From NCBI RefSeq assembly GCF_000426545.1, contig NZ_AUFO01000009.1, positions 62,001-126,000 on the forward strand: a DNA stretch of 64,000 bases, read 5' to 3'. Below, piece by piece: positions 48,787 through 56,058 of this stretch. A program made the position numbers and the translations under genes. Position 1 is the first letter of the stretch. Each line of letters starts with the position of its first letter. Under the pieces are notes generated by a model. The model did not search any database, was not told the origin of the DNA, and worked only from the letters and a program-made list of their open reading frames with translations. The DNA comes from Paenibacillus massiliensis subsp. panacisoli DSM 21345 (GTDB lineage: Bacteria; Bacillota; Bacilli; Paenibacillales; Paenibacillaceae).

Positions 48787-49887
48787 TTACACGTTGAAAC
48801 GGAAATGCATAACGTCGCCATCCTGCACGACATATTCTTTACCTTCCAGGCGGAGCTGTCCGCGTTCCTTGGCACCGTTCATAGAACCAGCCGCAACCAG
48901 ATCATCGTAGGATACCACCTCAGCACGAATGAAGCCACGTTCGAAATCCGTGTGGATCACTCCCGCTGCTCCTGGAGCCTTGGTTCCCTTGCGGATCGTC
49001 CAGGCGCGAACCTCTTGCACCCCAGCTGTGAAATACGTATACAATCCGAGAAGCTTGTACGCAGCCTTGATCAGCAGGTTCAGACCAGAATCCTGAATAC
49101 CCAGCTCCTCCAGGAACATCTGCTTGTCTTCGCCTTCCAGCTCAGAGATTTCTTCCTCAACCTTGGCACTAATTGGCACCACTTCAGCATTCTCAGCTGC
49201 AGCGAACTCCTTCACACGGTTCACATACGGATTGTTGGCAACATCAGCGATCTCATCCTCTGACACATTAGCCGCATACAGTACAGGCTTGAGCGTGAGC
49301 AAGTGCAGATCACGAACAATGAGACGCTCTTCGTCCGTCAGATCTACGCTACGGGCAGGCTTGTCCTCGTACAGAACAGCCTTCACCTTTTCCAATACCT
49401 CAACCTCTTGCACGTACTGCTTGTTGCCGCCCTTCATATTCTTCTTGGAGCGCTCAATACGCTTCTCGATGCTCTCGATATCGGCCAGAATCAGCTCCAG
49501 ATTAATGGTCTGAATGTCGCTGACCGGATCAATCTTGCCATCCACATGGGTAATGTTCTCGTCCTCGAAGCAGCGCACCACATGAACGATAGCGTCTACC
49601 TCACGGATGTGAGCCAGGAATTTGTTACCCAGACCCTCACCCTTGCTCGCACCGCGAACCAGACCAGCAATGTCTACGAATTCAAAGGCCGTTGGAACGG
49701 TCTTCTTCGGTTCAACCAGTTCAGTCAGCTTGTCCAGACGCTCATCCGGCACCTCTACAATACCCACGTTCGGATCAATCGTACAGAACGGGTAGTTAGC
49801 CGATTCTGCGCCAGCTTGTGTAATTGCATTAAACAATGTAGATTTGCCGACGTTAGGCAGGCCTACGATTCCAGCTTTCAAAGCCAT
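48787..49887 (-). CDS. ychF: Redox-regulated ATPase YchF (Obg-family)
   Basis: Ribosome-associated P-loop ATPase of 366 residues. G1 is GLPNVGKSTLF; the switch segment is DIAGLVRGASKGEGLGNKFL. In place of NKxD it has NVSE, the change linked to ATP preference. The C-terminal TGS domain ends VVQDGDVMHFRFNV. ATG 49887 is 11 nt from AGGAG and gives the standard length; a longer frame from 49944 is not homologous. Confidence 0.97.
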   Translation of the reverse strand: MALKAGIVGLPNVGKSTLFNAITQAGAESANYPFCTIDPNVGIVEVPDERLDKLTELVEPKKTVPTAFEFVDIAGLVRGASKGEGLGNKFLAHIREVDAIVHVVRCFEDENITHVDGKIDPVSDIQTINLELILADIESIEKRIERSKKNMKGGNKQYVQEVEVLEKVKAVLYEDKPARSVDLTDEERLIVRDLHLLTLKPVLYAANVSEDEIADVANNPYVNRVKEFAAAENAEVVPISAKVEEEISELEGEDKQMFLEELGIQDSGLNLLIKAAYKLLGLYTYFTAGVQEVRAWTIRKGTKAPGAAGVIHTDFERGFIRAEVVSYDDLVAAGSMNGAKERGQLRLEGKEYVVQDGDVMHFRFNV

Positions 49888-50030
49888 GTATATGACAACT
49901 CCTATTTTCGGATAAATTTCAGGGGTGCCGCATGCACAGCGCATGCTTCCTCACACCCAACCAAGCACCAATTAGCAGATAACAGTCTAAATCATTATAT
50001 ATGAGAACATATACTCCAGCAACACCGGGC

Positions 50031-50645
50031 TTACAGCTCCTTGGACATTTGAATGTCCGTCACGACGTAGCCCATTTTTTTGTACAGCTCGAAGGCACGG
50101 GTATTATGTCCGAATACATGCAGTCCGATTTTGCGTACCCCGCGTCTGCGTGCTTCCTCATCGAGAGCCCGTAGCGTTTGCTTGGCGTAGCCTTGTCCTT
50201 GATAAGCATCCTCGATCCAGAACTCCAGGATGAAGGCTTCTGCACCCACGGGGGTATCCGTAATGTTGAACCAAATGATCCCGATTCCCTGTTCATTCTT
50301 CTGCTCATGAAGCGTTATCACATACAGGTAGGCATCTGGTGTATCTAGCCCTTGTGGCAAAAATTTATGAAGACTTTCCTCCGAAAGCCGTGGTGCTTCT
50401 GCCTCCGTCCACGTCCCTGCTTGCACTTTGTCAGCGGCATAATCCCGAATCAACCTCTTGATGAAGCGCTCATATTCCGCACCATTCATGCGACGGAGCT
50501 GGATATTGTCCTGTAGCTCGCGGGCCTTCTCCATGGCTATGCCGGTATCTTCCAGATCGGTTTTCTTACCCGCCACTTCAAGCGAAGCCTCAATTGCAGC
50601 ATCATTCGTATTCTCATTCGTATCCTTGCTCAAGTCTTTGTCCAT
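50031..50645 (-). CDS. GNAT-family N-acetyltransferase
   Basis: Protein of 204 residues. The acetyl-CoA-binding motif A is FWIEDAYQGQGYAKQTLRAL, followed by motif B HVFGHNTRAFELYKKMGYVVT. The first ~45 residues are charged and non-conserved. Translation start is uncertain: ATG 50645 abuts GGGAG, and AAGGAGG lies 13 nt upstream behind a two-codon reading frame (ATG GAA TAG). Substrate unknown. On the same strand as ychF, 143 bp upstream of it. Confidence 0.85.
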   Translation of the reverse strand: MDKDLSKDTNENTNDAAIEASLEVAGKKTDLEDTGIAMEKARELQDNIQLRRMNGAEYERFIKRLIRDYAADKVQAGTWTEAEAPRLSEESLHKFLPQGLDTPDAYLYVITLHEQKNEQGIGIIWFNITDTPVGAEAFILEFWIEDAYQGQGYAKQTLRALDEEARRRGVRKIGLHVFGHNTRAFELYKKMGYVVTDIQMSKEL

Positions 50646-50724
50646 CTCCCTATTCCATCCTCCTTATGCGTTCATATATTGCATTATGACTGCTGCCAAG
50701 TAATTTACAGGAGGGCTCAGCAAG

Positions 50725-50767
50725 TTAACCTGGGCTTAACCTCAGCATGATGATCCGTTGTTATGAT
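50725..50767 (+). promoter_or_regulatory. Pho-box-like promoter of the GT4 glycosyltransferase
   Basis: Two direct TTAACC repeats with 11-bp period (50725-50730 and 50736-50741) lie 20 bp before a good -10, TATGAT (50762-50767). There is no -35 hexamer. PhoP of Bacillus binds TTAACA-like repeats spaced about 11 bp in this position. Only two half-sites are visible. Confidence 0.5.
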
Positions 50768-50803
50768 GGTGTCATCAAGAGTCATTGTCATAGGAGGGAT
50801 ACC

Positions 50804-51961
50804 ATGCGCCTGGCCTTGTTCACTGACACCTACGCTCCGGATACCAATGGGGTCGCTCGGACGCTGCAACGCCTCAGTCAGCATCTGAATCTCAGAGGAA
50901 TCGAACATCTGCTGTTCACTCCGCAATCCATCATTGAGGGTAGCCATGCTGCTTCTGTGCGCACTGTCGCCAATGTCCCTTTCTTCCTTTATCCCGAGTG
51001 TCGTATAGCCTTGCCGAATAGACTAGCCATTCATGAAGAGCTGCGAGGCTTTCGTCCCGACCTGCTGCACTTGGCCACTCCATTCAACATGGGGCTCCTT
51101 GGCCTGAAATACGCACTGAAGCATCAGCTTCCGCACGTCATCTCCTATCATACTCATTTTGACCGCTATCTCGAATATTACAAATTGAAAAGCATGATTC
51201 CTCTTTATTGGAAGTATATCAAATGGTTCCACAGAGCCTGTGATGCTACATTTACACCCTCTCTCGAAACTATGAACTCCCTGCAGCTACAGGGTATCCA
51301 ACGTCTGAAGCTATGGTCACGCGGCATTGACTGTGAACTATATCATCCTGATCGACGCCATCAGCATATTCGGCAGCGTTATGGTATTACAGCTCCTCTG
51401 ATTCTCCTCTACGTCGGGCGAATTGCCCCCGAGAAGAATATCGACACCTTGATGCTCGCGATGAAGCATCTGCCCGAGAGTATGCAAGCCCGCGTACACT
51501 GGCTCATCGTCGGAGACGGACCACTACTGCCCAAGCTGCGCCTACACGCACCTGCGAACACAACATTCACTGGGTACCTTCATGGAGAAGAGCTTGCTGC
51601 CGTGTATGCTTCGTCGGATATATTCGTATTCCCTTCCTGTACCGAGACATTCGGGAACGTAGTGCTGGAGGCGATGGCTTCAGGCCTGCCTGTCATAGCT
51701 GCGAATGCAGGTGGGGTAAAAGATCTGGTCTCCCAGCATCGCAGTGGGATTCTAATCGAACCTAACAATGCCGAAGCACTAATTAGGGAATTATGTCTGT
51801 GGGGAGGTCATATGGACCAATTGAAGATGATGGGTCTTGAAGGAAGAAGGCTTGCACAGATGCGGTCGTGGAGGCATATTTTTGACGGGCTAATCGCGGA
51901 TTACGAGGAAGCCATACAGTATCGGGGCCAGCCTGCGAGCCATCGAACGTTCACAGCATAA
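50804..51961 (+). CDS. GT4-family glycosyltransferase (possible glycolipid or mannosyltransferase)
   Basis: GT-B fold enzyme of 385 residues. The N-terminal domain opens MRLALFTDTYAPDTNGV, typical of the SqdX/MgtA-like clade that glycosylates diacylglycerol or prenyl lipids. The donor-binding half has LLYVGRIAPEKNIDTL and the EX7E motif SCTETFGNVVLEAMASG. ATG 50804 is 6 nt after GGAGG. It is a lone plus-strand gene facing fni. The Pho-box-like promoter suggests induction at low phosphate, when bacteria replace phospholipids by glycolipids. Acceptor and sugar are not determined. Confidence 0.85.
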   Translation: MRLALFTDTYAPDTNGVARTLQRLSQHLNLRGIEHLLFTPQSIIEGSHAASVRTVANVPFFLYPECRIALPNRLAIHEELRGFRPDLLHLATPFNMGLLGLKYALKHQLPHVISYHTHFDRYLEYYKLKSMIPLYWKYIKWFHRACDATFTPSLETMNSLQLQGIQRLKLWSRGIDCELYHPDRRHQHIRQRYGITAPLILLYVGRIAPEKNIDTLMLAMKHLPESMQARVHWLIVGDGPLLPKLRLHAPANTTFTGYLHGEELAAVYASSDIFVFPSCTETFGNVVLEAMASGLPVIAANAGGVKDLVSQHRSGILIEPNNAEALIRELCLWGGHMDQLKMMGLEGRRLAQMRSWRHIFDGLIADYEEAIQYRGQPASHRTFTA

Positions 51962-51988
51962 TTCATGTACCTCAAAGGATCATTACAC

Positions 51989-52030
51989 CTCAGGCTATCG
52001 CCACAGCCCGTGCTGCCTCGATAGCCTGAG
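51989..52030 (+). terminator. Perfect 12-bp inverted repeat between convergent genes
   Basis: CTCAGGCTATCG (51989-52000) pairs fully with CGATAGCCTGAG (52019-52030) around an 18-nt loop, 27 bases after the glycosyltransferase stop. There is no T-tract on either side, so it may be a Rho-assisted or mRNA-stabilising stem rather than a classical terminator. Confidence 0.55.
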
Positions 52031-52143
52031 ATTACGAATAAAATGGTAGAATATTCAAAGTCCTGGCCTGCTATGTTGCTACAGGTGTATTATAGCGCTA
52101 TTGTTCCGTTATTGGTCCGTTGTTGCCCTTGTTATAACTCGTA

Positions 52144-53289
52144 CTACAGCCCCCATCGGCCTGCGAGTTGTCTAAGACGAGAGGTCCCTCTCAACTGCTC
52201 CATATCACGCACACCAATGCCAAACATCACCGTACGCAGCTCCAACTCCACCTGAGCCAATCGCTCGATCACCAGCTCTTCGGATTCTACTGCCGCCCCT
52301 AGGAGGGAGCGCCCAAATCCGGCCAGATCCGCACCGAGCGCGATCGCCTTAGCTGCATCAACTCCATTTCGCAGTCCACCACTTCCGATCACTGCCCCCT
52401 GTTCGAGCTCCTGAACCTCCCTGATACAACTCGCCGTAGGGTTACCCCAATCAGCGAATGCCTCGGCTGCCGCCCGCTTGATCGGATCTGTATTACGGAA
52501 CTTCTCCACCTGACTCCAGCTCGTCCCGCCTGCACCAGCTACATCGATGAATGATACGCCTACCGAGAAAAGTCTGGCAGCTGTGACGCCATCAATGCCC
52601 CAGCCTACTTCCTTAACTCCGACAGGAACCGTTAGCCTGCTGCATACCTCCTCAATCCGGGAGAGCAGTCCGCTGAAGTTCGTGTTGCCCTCTGGCTGAA
52701 ATACCTCCTGCAGGCTGTTCAAATGCAAGACCAGCATATCTGCCTCCGCCATATCCACAGCACGCTGGCACTGCTCTACACCAAAGCCGTAATTCAGCTG
52801 CACGGCGCCCAGGTTGGCGATGATCGGAATGCTAGGGGCCTGCTTTCGTACCTGAAAGGTATAAGCCAGCTCCTCTTTCTCCACAGCAGCGCGGATAGAG
52901 CCAAGTCCCAGTGCCCAGCCTCTGGCCTCTGCTGCTGCAGCAAGCCGTTGATTAATCTGTGCTGTGCCAGCACTTCCCCCTGTCATAGAGCTAATAAGGA
53001 GTGGTGCCTGCAACTGGTGTCCCAGAAAATAGCTTGCCAGCTGGATGTCATCAAAATCCACCTCAGGCAGCGGGTTATGCTTGAATACAAATTGCTCCAG
53101 CCCACTGCTAATTCCTTCACCAGCTACATTTTCGCGGAGACATAGCCTAACATGCTCCATTTTCCGCTCACCCGTCTGCACCGTCCCTGTCTGCACATCC
53201 GTCTCTTCCCCTATCTGTTCTCCCGATTGTTCTGTCGGCTGCTCTTCCACCTGATCTTCCCTCCGCTCGTCGTGATCCGGTCGGCTCAT
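52144..53289 (-). CDS. fni: Type 2 isopentenyl-diphosphate delta-isomerase
   Basis: FMN- and NADPH-dependent enzyme of 381 residues interconverting IPP and DMAPP, which balances precursors for carotenoids and other isoprenoids. Family segments: PLLISSMTGGSAGTAQIN, ALGLGSIRAA, HLNSLQEVFQPEGNTNF, GVKEVGWGI and DVAGAGGTSWSQVEKFR. The first ~45 residues are an extra hydrophilic, Glu/Gln-rich stretch before the usual start at ERKMEHVRLCL. ATG 53289 has GGGAG 7 nt upstream. The carotenoid operon lies 3 kb away on the same strand, separated by the rsgA-like operon. Confidence 0.94.
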   Translation of the reverse strand: MSRPDHDERREDQVEEQPTEQSGEQIGEETDVQTGTVQTGERKMEHVRLCLRENVAGEGISSGLEQFVFKHNPLPEVDFDDIQLASYFLGHQLQAPLLISSMTGGSAGTAQINQRLAAAAEARGWALGLGSIRAAVEKEELAYTFQVRKQAPSIPIIANLGAVQLNYGFGVEQCQRAVDMAEADMLVLHLNSLQEVFQPEGNTNFSGLLSRIEEVCSRLTVPVGVKEVGWGIDGVTAARLFSVGVSFIDVAGAGGTSWSQVEKFRNTDPIKRAAAEAFADWGNPTASCIREVQELEQGAVIGSGGLRNGVDAAKAIALGADLAGFGRSLLGAAVESEELVIERLAQVELELRTVMFGIGVRDMEQLRGTSRLRQLAGRWGL

Positions 53290-53310
53290 GCGCTCACTCC
53301 CTCTCTGCAA

Positions 53311-53551
53311 TTCTTAGCATCTGATATCTCAATGAACCACCCTGCGTTCGAGTGGGTTCATGGCATTCTCATGTTCATCATCTATCATTATATTCGATAT
53401 CAGGGCATATCCGAATCCACTCATATTCGATTATTTGAATATACTTGTAGGATTGTTCACAGTTTTCATTATTCTGTATTGATTTATTGTATTGATTTAT
53501 TTACCAAAAAAGGTTATTTTATAGACAGCTTAGCAATAAGCAAGTTCCTGA
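53311..53551. other. Divergent promoter region between fni and the rsgA-like operon, with AT-rich inverted repeats
   Basis: Contains a minus-strand TATAAT (53387-53392) that may serve fni. It also has inverted repeats ATTCGATAT/ATATCCGAAT (53392-53400, 53407-53416) and ATATTC/GAATAT (53423-53428, 53437-53442). The word ATTCGAT recurs. No gene is supported. The plus-strand promoter of the leader is annotated separately. Confidence 0.5.
53492..53520 (+). promoter_or_regulatory. Promoter of the attenuator leader
   Basis: TTGATT (53492-53497), 17-bp spacer, TATTTT (53515-53520), each 4 of 6 to consensus in a very AT-rich setting. Transcription would start near 53527 and give a leader of about 290 nt before the rsgA-like start. 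Confidence 0.55.
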
Positions 53552-53571
53552 CACGAAGGGAGATGTTTTTA

Positions 53572-53604
53572 ATGGCAGCTACTTATATGGTGGTTCGGTC
53601 TTAA
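53572..53604 (+). CDS. Leader peptide of 10 residues upstream of the rsgA-like gene
   Basis: ATG at 53572, 9 nt after AAGGGAG, encodes MAATYMVVRS and stops at TAA. An in-frame ATG at 53563 would add MFL but lies directly on the RBS. The peptide precedes two terminators, the RBS can pair with a downstream strand, and no other role for so short a frame is apparent. Ribosome stalling on such leaders controls erm, cat, vmlR and similar genes in Gram-positives. That stalling happens here is inference; no known leader peptide sequence was recognised. Confidence 0.65.
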   Translation: MAATYMVVRS

Positions 53605-53697
53605 AACTGAATAGTTGGCGTACACAAAAGGCGGGAATTCCCCGTATTATTTGGTATGCCATCCAAAGTAACCTTTCGTGAATATTGCTGTTTGCAG

Positions 53698-53723
53698 GAT
53701 ACGATGAAGGTCGTATCTTTTTT
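53698..53723 (+). terminator. Leader terminator T1
   Basis: Perfect 7-bp stem GATACGA/TCGTATC with a 6-nt loop, directly followed by TTTTTT (53718-53723). It lies about 95 bp upstream of the rsgA-like start, so it must be overcome for expression. Confidence 0.9.
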
Positions 53724-53731
53724 GCGTCCTG

Positions 53732-53781
53732 ATGCCGCGCGACAGCAGCTTCTTTAGAGGCTGCTTGTCCGTGGCATTTTT
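53732..53781 (+). terminator. Leader terminator-like hairpin T2
   Basis: A long stem of about 20 pairs (ATGCC 53732-53736 with GGCAT 53773-53777, continuing through GACAGCAGCTTCT with AGAGGCTGCTTGTC) ends in TTTTT (53777-53781). T1 and T2 are both followed by TTTTTGCGTCC. Either arm could serve as a second stop to transcription. Confidence 0.75.
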
Positions 53782-53819
53782 GCGTCCAAAAACAACATTA
53801 AAGGAGCTAATCAACAACC

Positions 53820-54893
53820 ATGATTGATTTGAAAACTTATGGCTACACAGAAATAGAAGCAATTCCCGACGGATTATTGCCCGGCAGGGTGACGGAGCTT
53901 CGACGCGAGCGCTTCACGGTCATGACTGGAATGGGCGAAGTAAAAGCGGTGCTCAAAGGAACGTTCTACCATAGCTCGGCGACGCGCATTGACTTTCCGT
54001 GCGTCGGTGATTTTGTCCTATTGCACCACAACGAGAGTGGAGATTCTCTCATCGTTACGGTACTACCCCGCCGCTCCAAGTTCTCACGCGCGGATTACTC
54101 AGGGCATGCCGCAAGCTTTGCCAGAACCGTGTTAGAGCAAGTTGTTGCCACCAACTTTGACTATGTGTTTATTCTTTCTTCTCTGAATGGGGATTTCAAC
54201 GTTGCCCGCATCATGAGGTACCTGACACAAGCCAGACAGAGTGGCGGCCAACCCGTCATCATTCTGACCAAGGCTGATCTCGTGGAGGAAATGAATGCCC
54301 CACTAGCGGAAATCACACAAAGTATCCCCGATGTACCAGTTCACGCGATCTGCAGTCACACAGGCATGGGGCTGAACGAGTTGAGTCCCTACTTGATGCC
54401 TGGTAACACAGTCGTCTTTCTCGGCATGTCCGGCGTAGGCAAATCCTCTCTGCTCAATGCATTGATAGAACAGGACGTAATGAAGGTTCAGGCGATCCGG
54501 GAGGGCGACAGCCGGGGGCGCCATACGACAACACACCGTCAGCTGTTTTTACTCCCCTCTGGTGCAATGGTCATCGATACGCCGGGTATGCGTGAGCTTG
54601 GGCTGTTTGCCGCTGACGAAGGTATAAGAGCAAGCTTTACCGATGTTGAAAAATGGTTCTCTCAATGCCGATTCTCGGATTGCCGCCATCAGGCCGAGCC
54701 AGGCTGTGCCGTGCTCTCCGCGCTTGCTGACGGTTCGTTGCCTCATGAACGGTGGGAGCAATACGTTGCTCAGCGACATGAAAGCAAGTATGTCAATGAC
54801 AAAACAAGCTACCTCATCGACAAGAGAGCTCGAGACAAGACAATCGCGATGCTGAACAAGCAAACGAAGAAGAACGGAGGGCGGAAGAAATGA
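53820..54893 (+). CDS. RsgA-like ribosome small-subunit-dependent GTPase (paralogue)
   Basis: Circularly permuted GTPase of 357 residues of the RsgA/YjeQ/YloQ family, which acts on the 30S subunit near the decoding site. An N-terminal OB domain (about 20-90) is followed by the permuted G domain: G4 TKAD at 150-153, G1 GMSGVGKSS at 202-210, a Thr-rich switch RGRHTTTHR and G3 DTPG at 253-256. The zinc knuckle uses Cys283, Cys288, His290 and Cys296. All catalytic motifs are intact. It is about 60 residues longer than YloQ, with a lysine-rich tail. The standard rsgA lies near rpe and the prkC genes, so this is probably a second copy. The RBS GGAG is 13 nt from ATG, unusually far. It is controlled by the upstream attenuator and overlaps the kinase gene by 4 bp. 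Confidence 0.9.
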   Translation: MIDLKTYGYTEIEAIPDGLLPGRVTELRRERFTVMTGMGEVKAVLKGTFYHSSATRIDFPCVGDFVLLHHNESGDSLIVTVLPRRSKFSRADYSGHAASFARTVLEQVVATNFDYVFILSSLNGDFNVARIMRYLTQARQSGGQPVIILTKADLVEEMNAPLAEITQSIPDVPVHAICSHTGMGLNELSPYLMPGNTVVFLGMSGVGKSSLLNALIEQDVMKVQAIREGDSRGRHTTTHRQLFLLPSGAMVIDTPGMRELGLFAADEGIRASFTDVEKWFSQCRFSDCRHQAEPGCAVLSALADGSLPHERWEQYVAQRHESKYVNDKTSYLIDKRARDKTIAMLNKQTKKNGGRKK

Positions 54894-55906
54894 ATATTAA
54901 ATTCGAGACGCTAATCTATGTCTTAGGCCAACGGTTCAAGAAGGATATCTCATCAGCAGATTACCAAACCATCCCTTTGCAGGGCGGAACTGTGGCAGAT
55001 GTGCACCTGGTAACAGGTAGCGCCGAAGCTGCGGATGGCGAAAAATTGACGTACCAGATCGTACTGAAAACTCAGAAGAAATGGGCACGCTACGGCGATC
55101 CGGGTTCATGGCGCCGTGAATATGATCTCTATATATCCGATCTGGGATCGTTGTTCTCGGCTGCTTTTCGCTGGCCGACCTGCTATCACGCCAAGATGAA
55201 TGCTGAAGAAGATGAATTCCAGCTGTGGCTGGAATATATCGATGGTGTAACAGGTTCGAACTTAACCGGTGACATGTACGAACAGCTCGCACGGGAGCTA
55301 GGACGCTATCAAGGCAAGCTGTATGCTGAGCAACCTCCTGTGCTGCAAAGCCTGACCAACCTGAGCAATGCTGATCTTATGAAGAACACGTATCTGCATT
55401 ACCGGTCATGGCCCGTTGTCTACGATTATATACGCTCAGAGAACTGCGAACTCCCTCAGCACGTCCGGCAAATGCTCATCGACATTGATGAGCACGCAGA
55501 CGAGATATTCGCTCGTATCGAACAATTACCCCTCGTGCTCTGCCACCGGGATTTCTGGGTGACCAATCTGTTCTATACTGATGGGAACATCGCGGTCATT
55601 GACTGGGATACATCCGGATGGGGCTACCTTGGTGAAGATCTCGCAAGCCTGATTGCCGATGAAGCAGATATCGACCACATGGTAGAATACTATCAGCGAT
55701 GTGTCCCTGCGTATTATAAAGGCTTCTCGGACTATGCGGATGGAGCCTCTATCGCCGATCATTGCGTCTATGAGATAATCCTGCTCGTATTCGGATACAG
55801 GCTGGTGGAAGGATATATCCATACAGAGGACGATGACGAGAAGACTAACCTTGTCCGTACGCTTCAAAATATCTATAAAATGAAGGATAGCTCTGTGCAG
55901 GGCTGA
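54890..55906 (+). CDS. Aminoglycoside-phosphotransferase-fold kinase
   Basis: Protein of 338 residues with the APH/choline-kinase fold. Lys60 in IVLKTQ is the likely ATP lysine. The catalytic loop is CHRDFWVTN (His219, Asp221, Asn226) and the metal motif is IDWD (Asp238, Asp240). It starts with ATGA overlapping the rsgA-like stop, so translation is coupled. The substrate cannot be predicted: family members phosphorylate antibiotics, sugars, choline or homoserine. Linkage to a ribosome GTPase under an attenuator makes an antibiotic or ribosome-related substrate attractive but unproven. Closed by a bidirectional terminator. Confidence 0.87.
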   Translation: MNIKFETLIYVLGQRFKKDISSADYQTIPLQGGTVADVHLVTGSAEAADGEKLTYQIVLKTQKKWARYGDPGSWRREYDLYISDLGSLFSAAFRWPTCYHAKMNAEEDEFQLWLEYIDGVTGSNLTGDMYEQLARELGRYQGKLYAEQPPVLQSLTNLSNADLMKNTYLHYRSWPVVYDYIRSENCELPQHVRQMLIDIDEHADEIFARIEQLPLVLCHRDFWVTNLFYTDGNIAVIDWDTSGWGYLGEDLASLIADEADIDHMVEYYQRCVPAYYKGFSDYADGASIADHCVYEIILLVFGYRLVEGYIHTEDDDEKTNLVRTLQNIYKMKDSSVQG

Positions 55907-55911
55907 CCCTT

Positions 55912-55963
55912 AAAAAAATAACTCCGAAAATCCTTCTATGTAGTGGGTTTTCGGAGTTTCTTT
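55912..55963. terminator. Bidirectional terminator between the kinase gene and the carotenoid operon
   Basis: Perfect 11-bp stem AACTCCGAAAA (55920-55930) with TTTTCGGAGTT (55948-55958). Plus strand is followed by TCTTTC; minus strand by ATTTTTTT-type sequence (55912-55918). It serves both convergent transcripts. Confidence 0.9.
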
Positions 55964-56058
55964 CATACTCCATTAGAATATTGCTGAGGCTTGCTTATGG
56001 TGTCCTAGAAAACACGGAACATTCCAGTCGGTGGATCAACAGTGGAATGTACACACAT

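Larger units (their letters stand above)
53552..53787 (+). promoter_or_regulatory. Transcription attenuator (leader RBS / anti-terminator / terminator switch)
   Basis: Three pairings compete. (1) The leader RBS segment CACGAAGGG (53552-53560) pairs with CCTTTCGTG (53672-53680), 9 bp with one G-T. (2) ACCTTTCGT (53671-53679) pairs with ACGA-tg-AAGGT (53701-53711), 9 bp with a 2-nt bulge. (3) GATACGA/TCGTATC (53698-53704, 53711-53717) forms terminator T1. Pairing 2 destroys T1 and pairing 1 blocks pairing 2. A ribosome held on the leader RBS would free the anti-terminator strand. This is a layout known from antibiotic-induced attenuators; the inducer here is inferred. Confidence 0.72.

Noticed and set aside
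53152..53604. Reading the whole 150-codon frame as one protein upstream of the rsgA-like gene
   Set aside because: The first part overlaps fni in antisense and has no RBS; only the last ten codons have a good RBS and sensible position, so I call the short leader instead.
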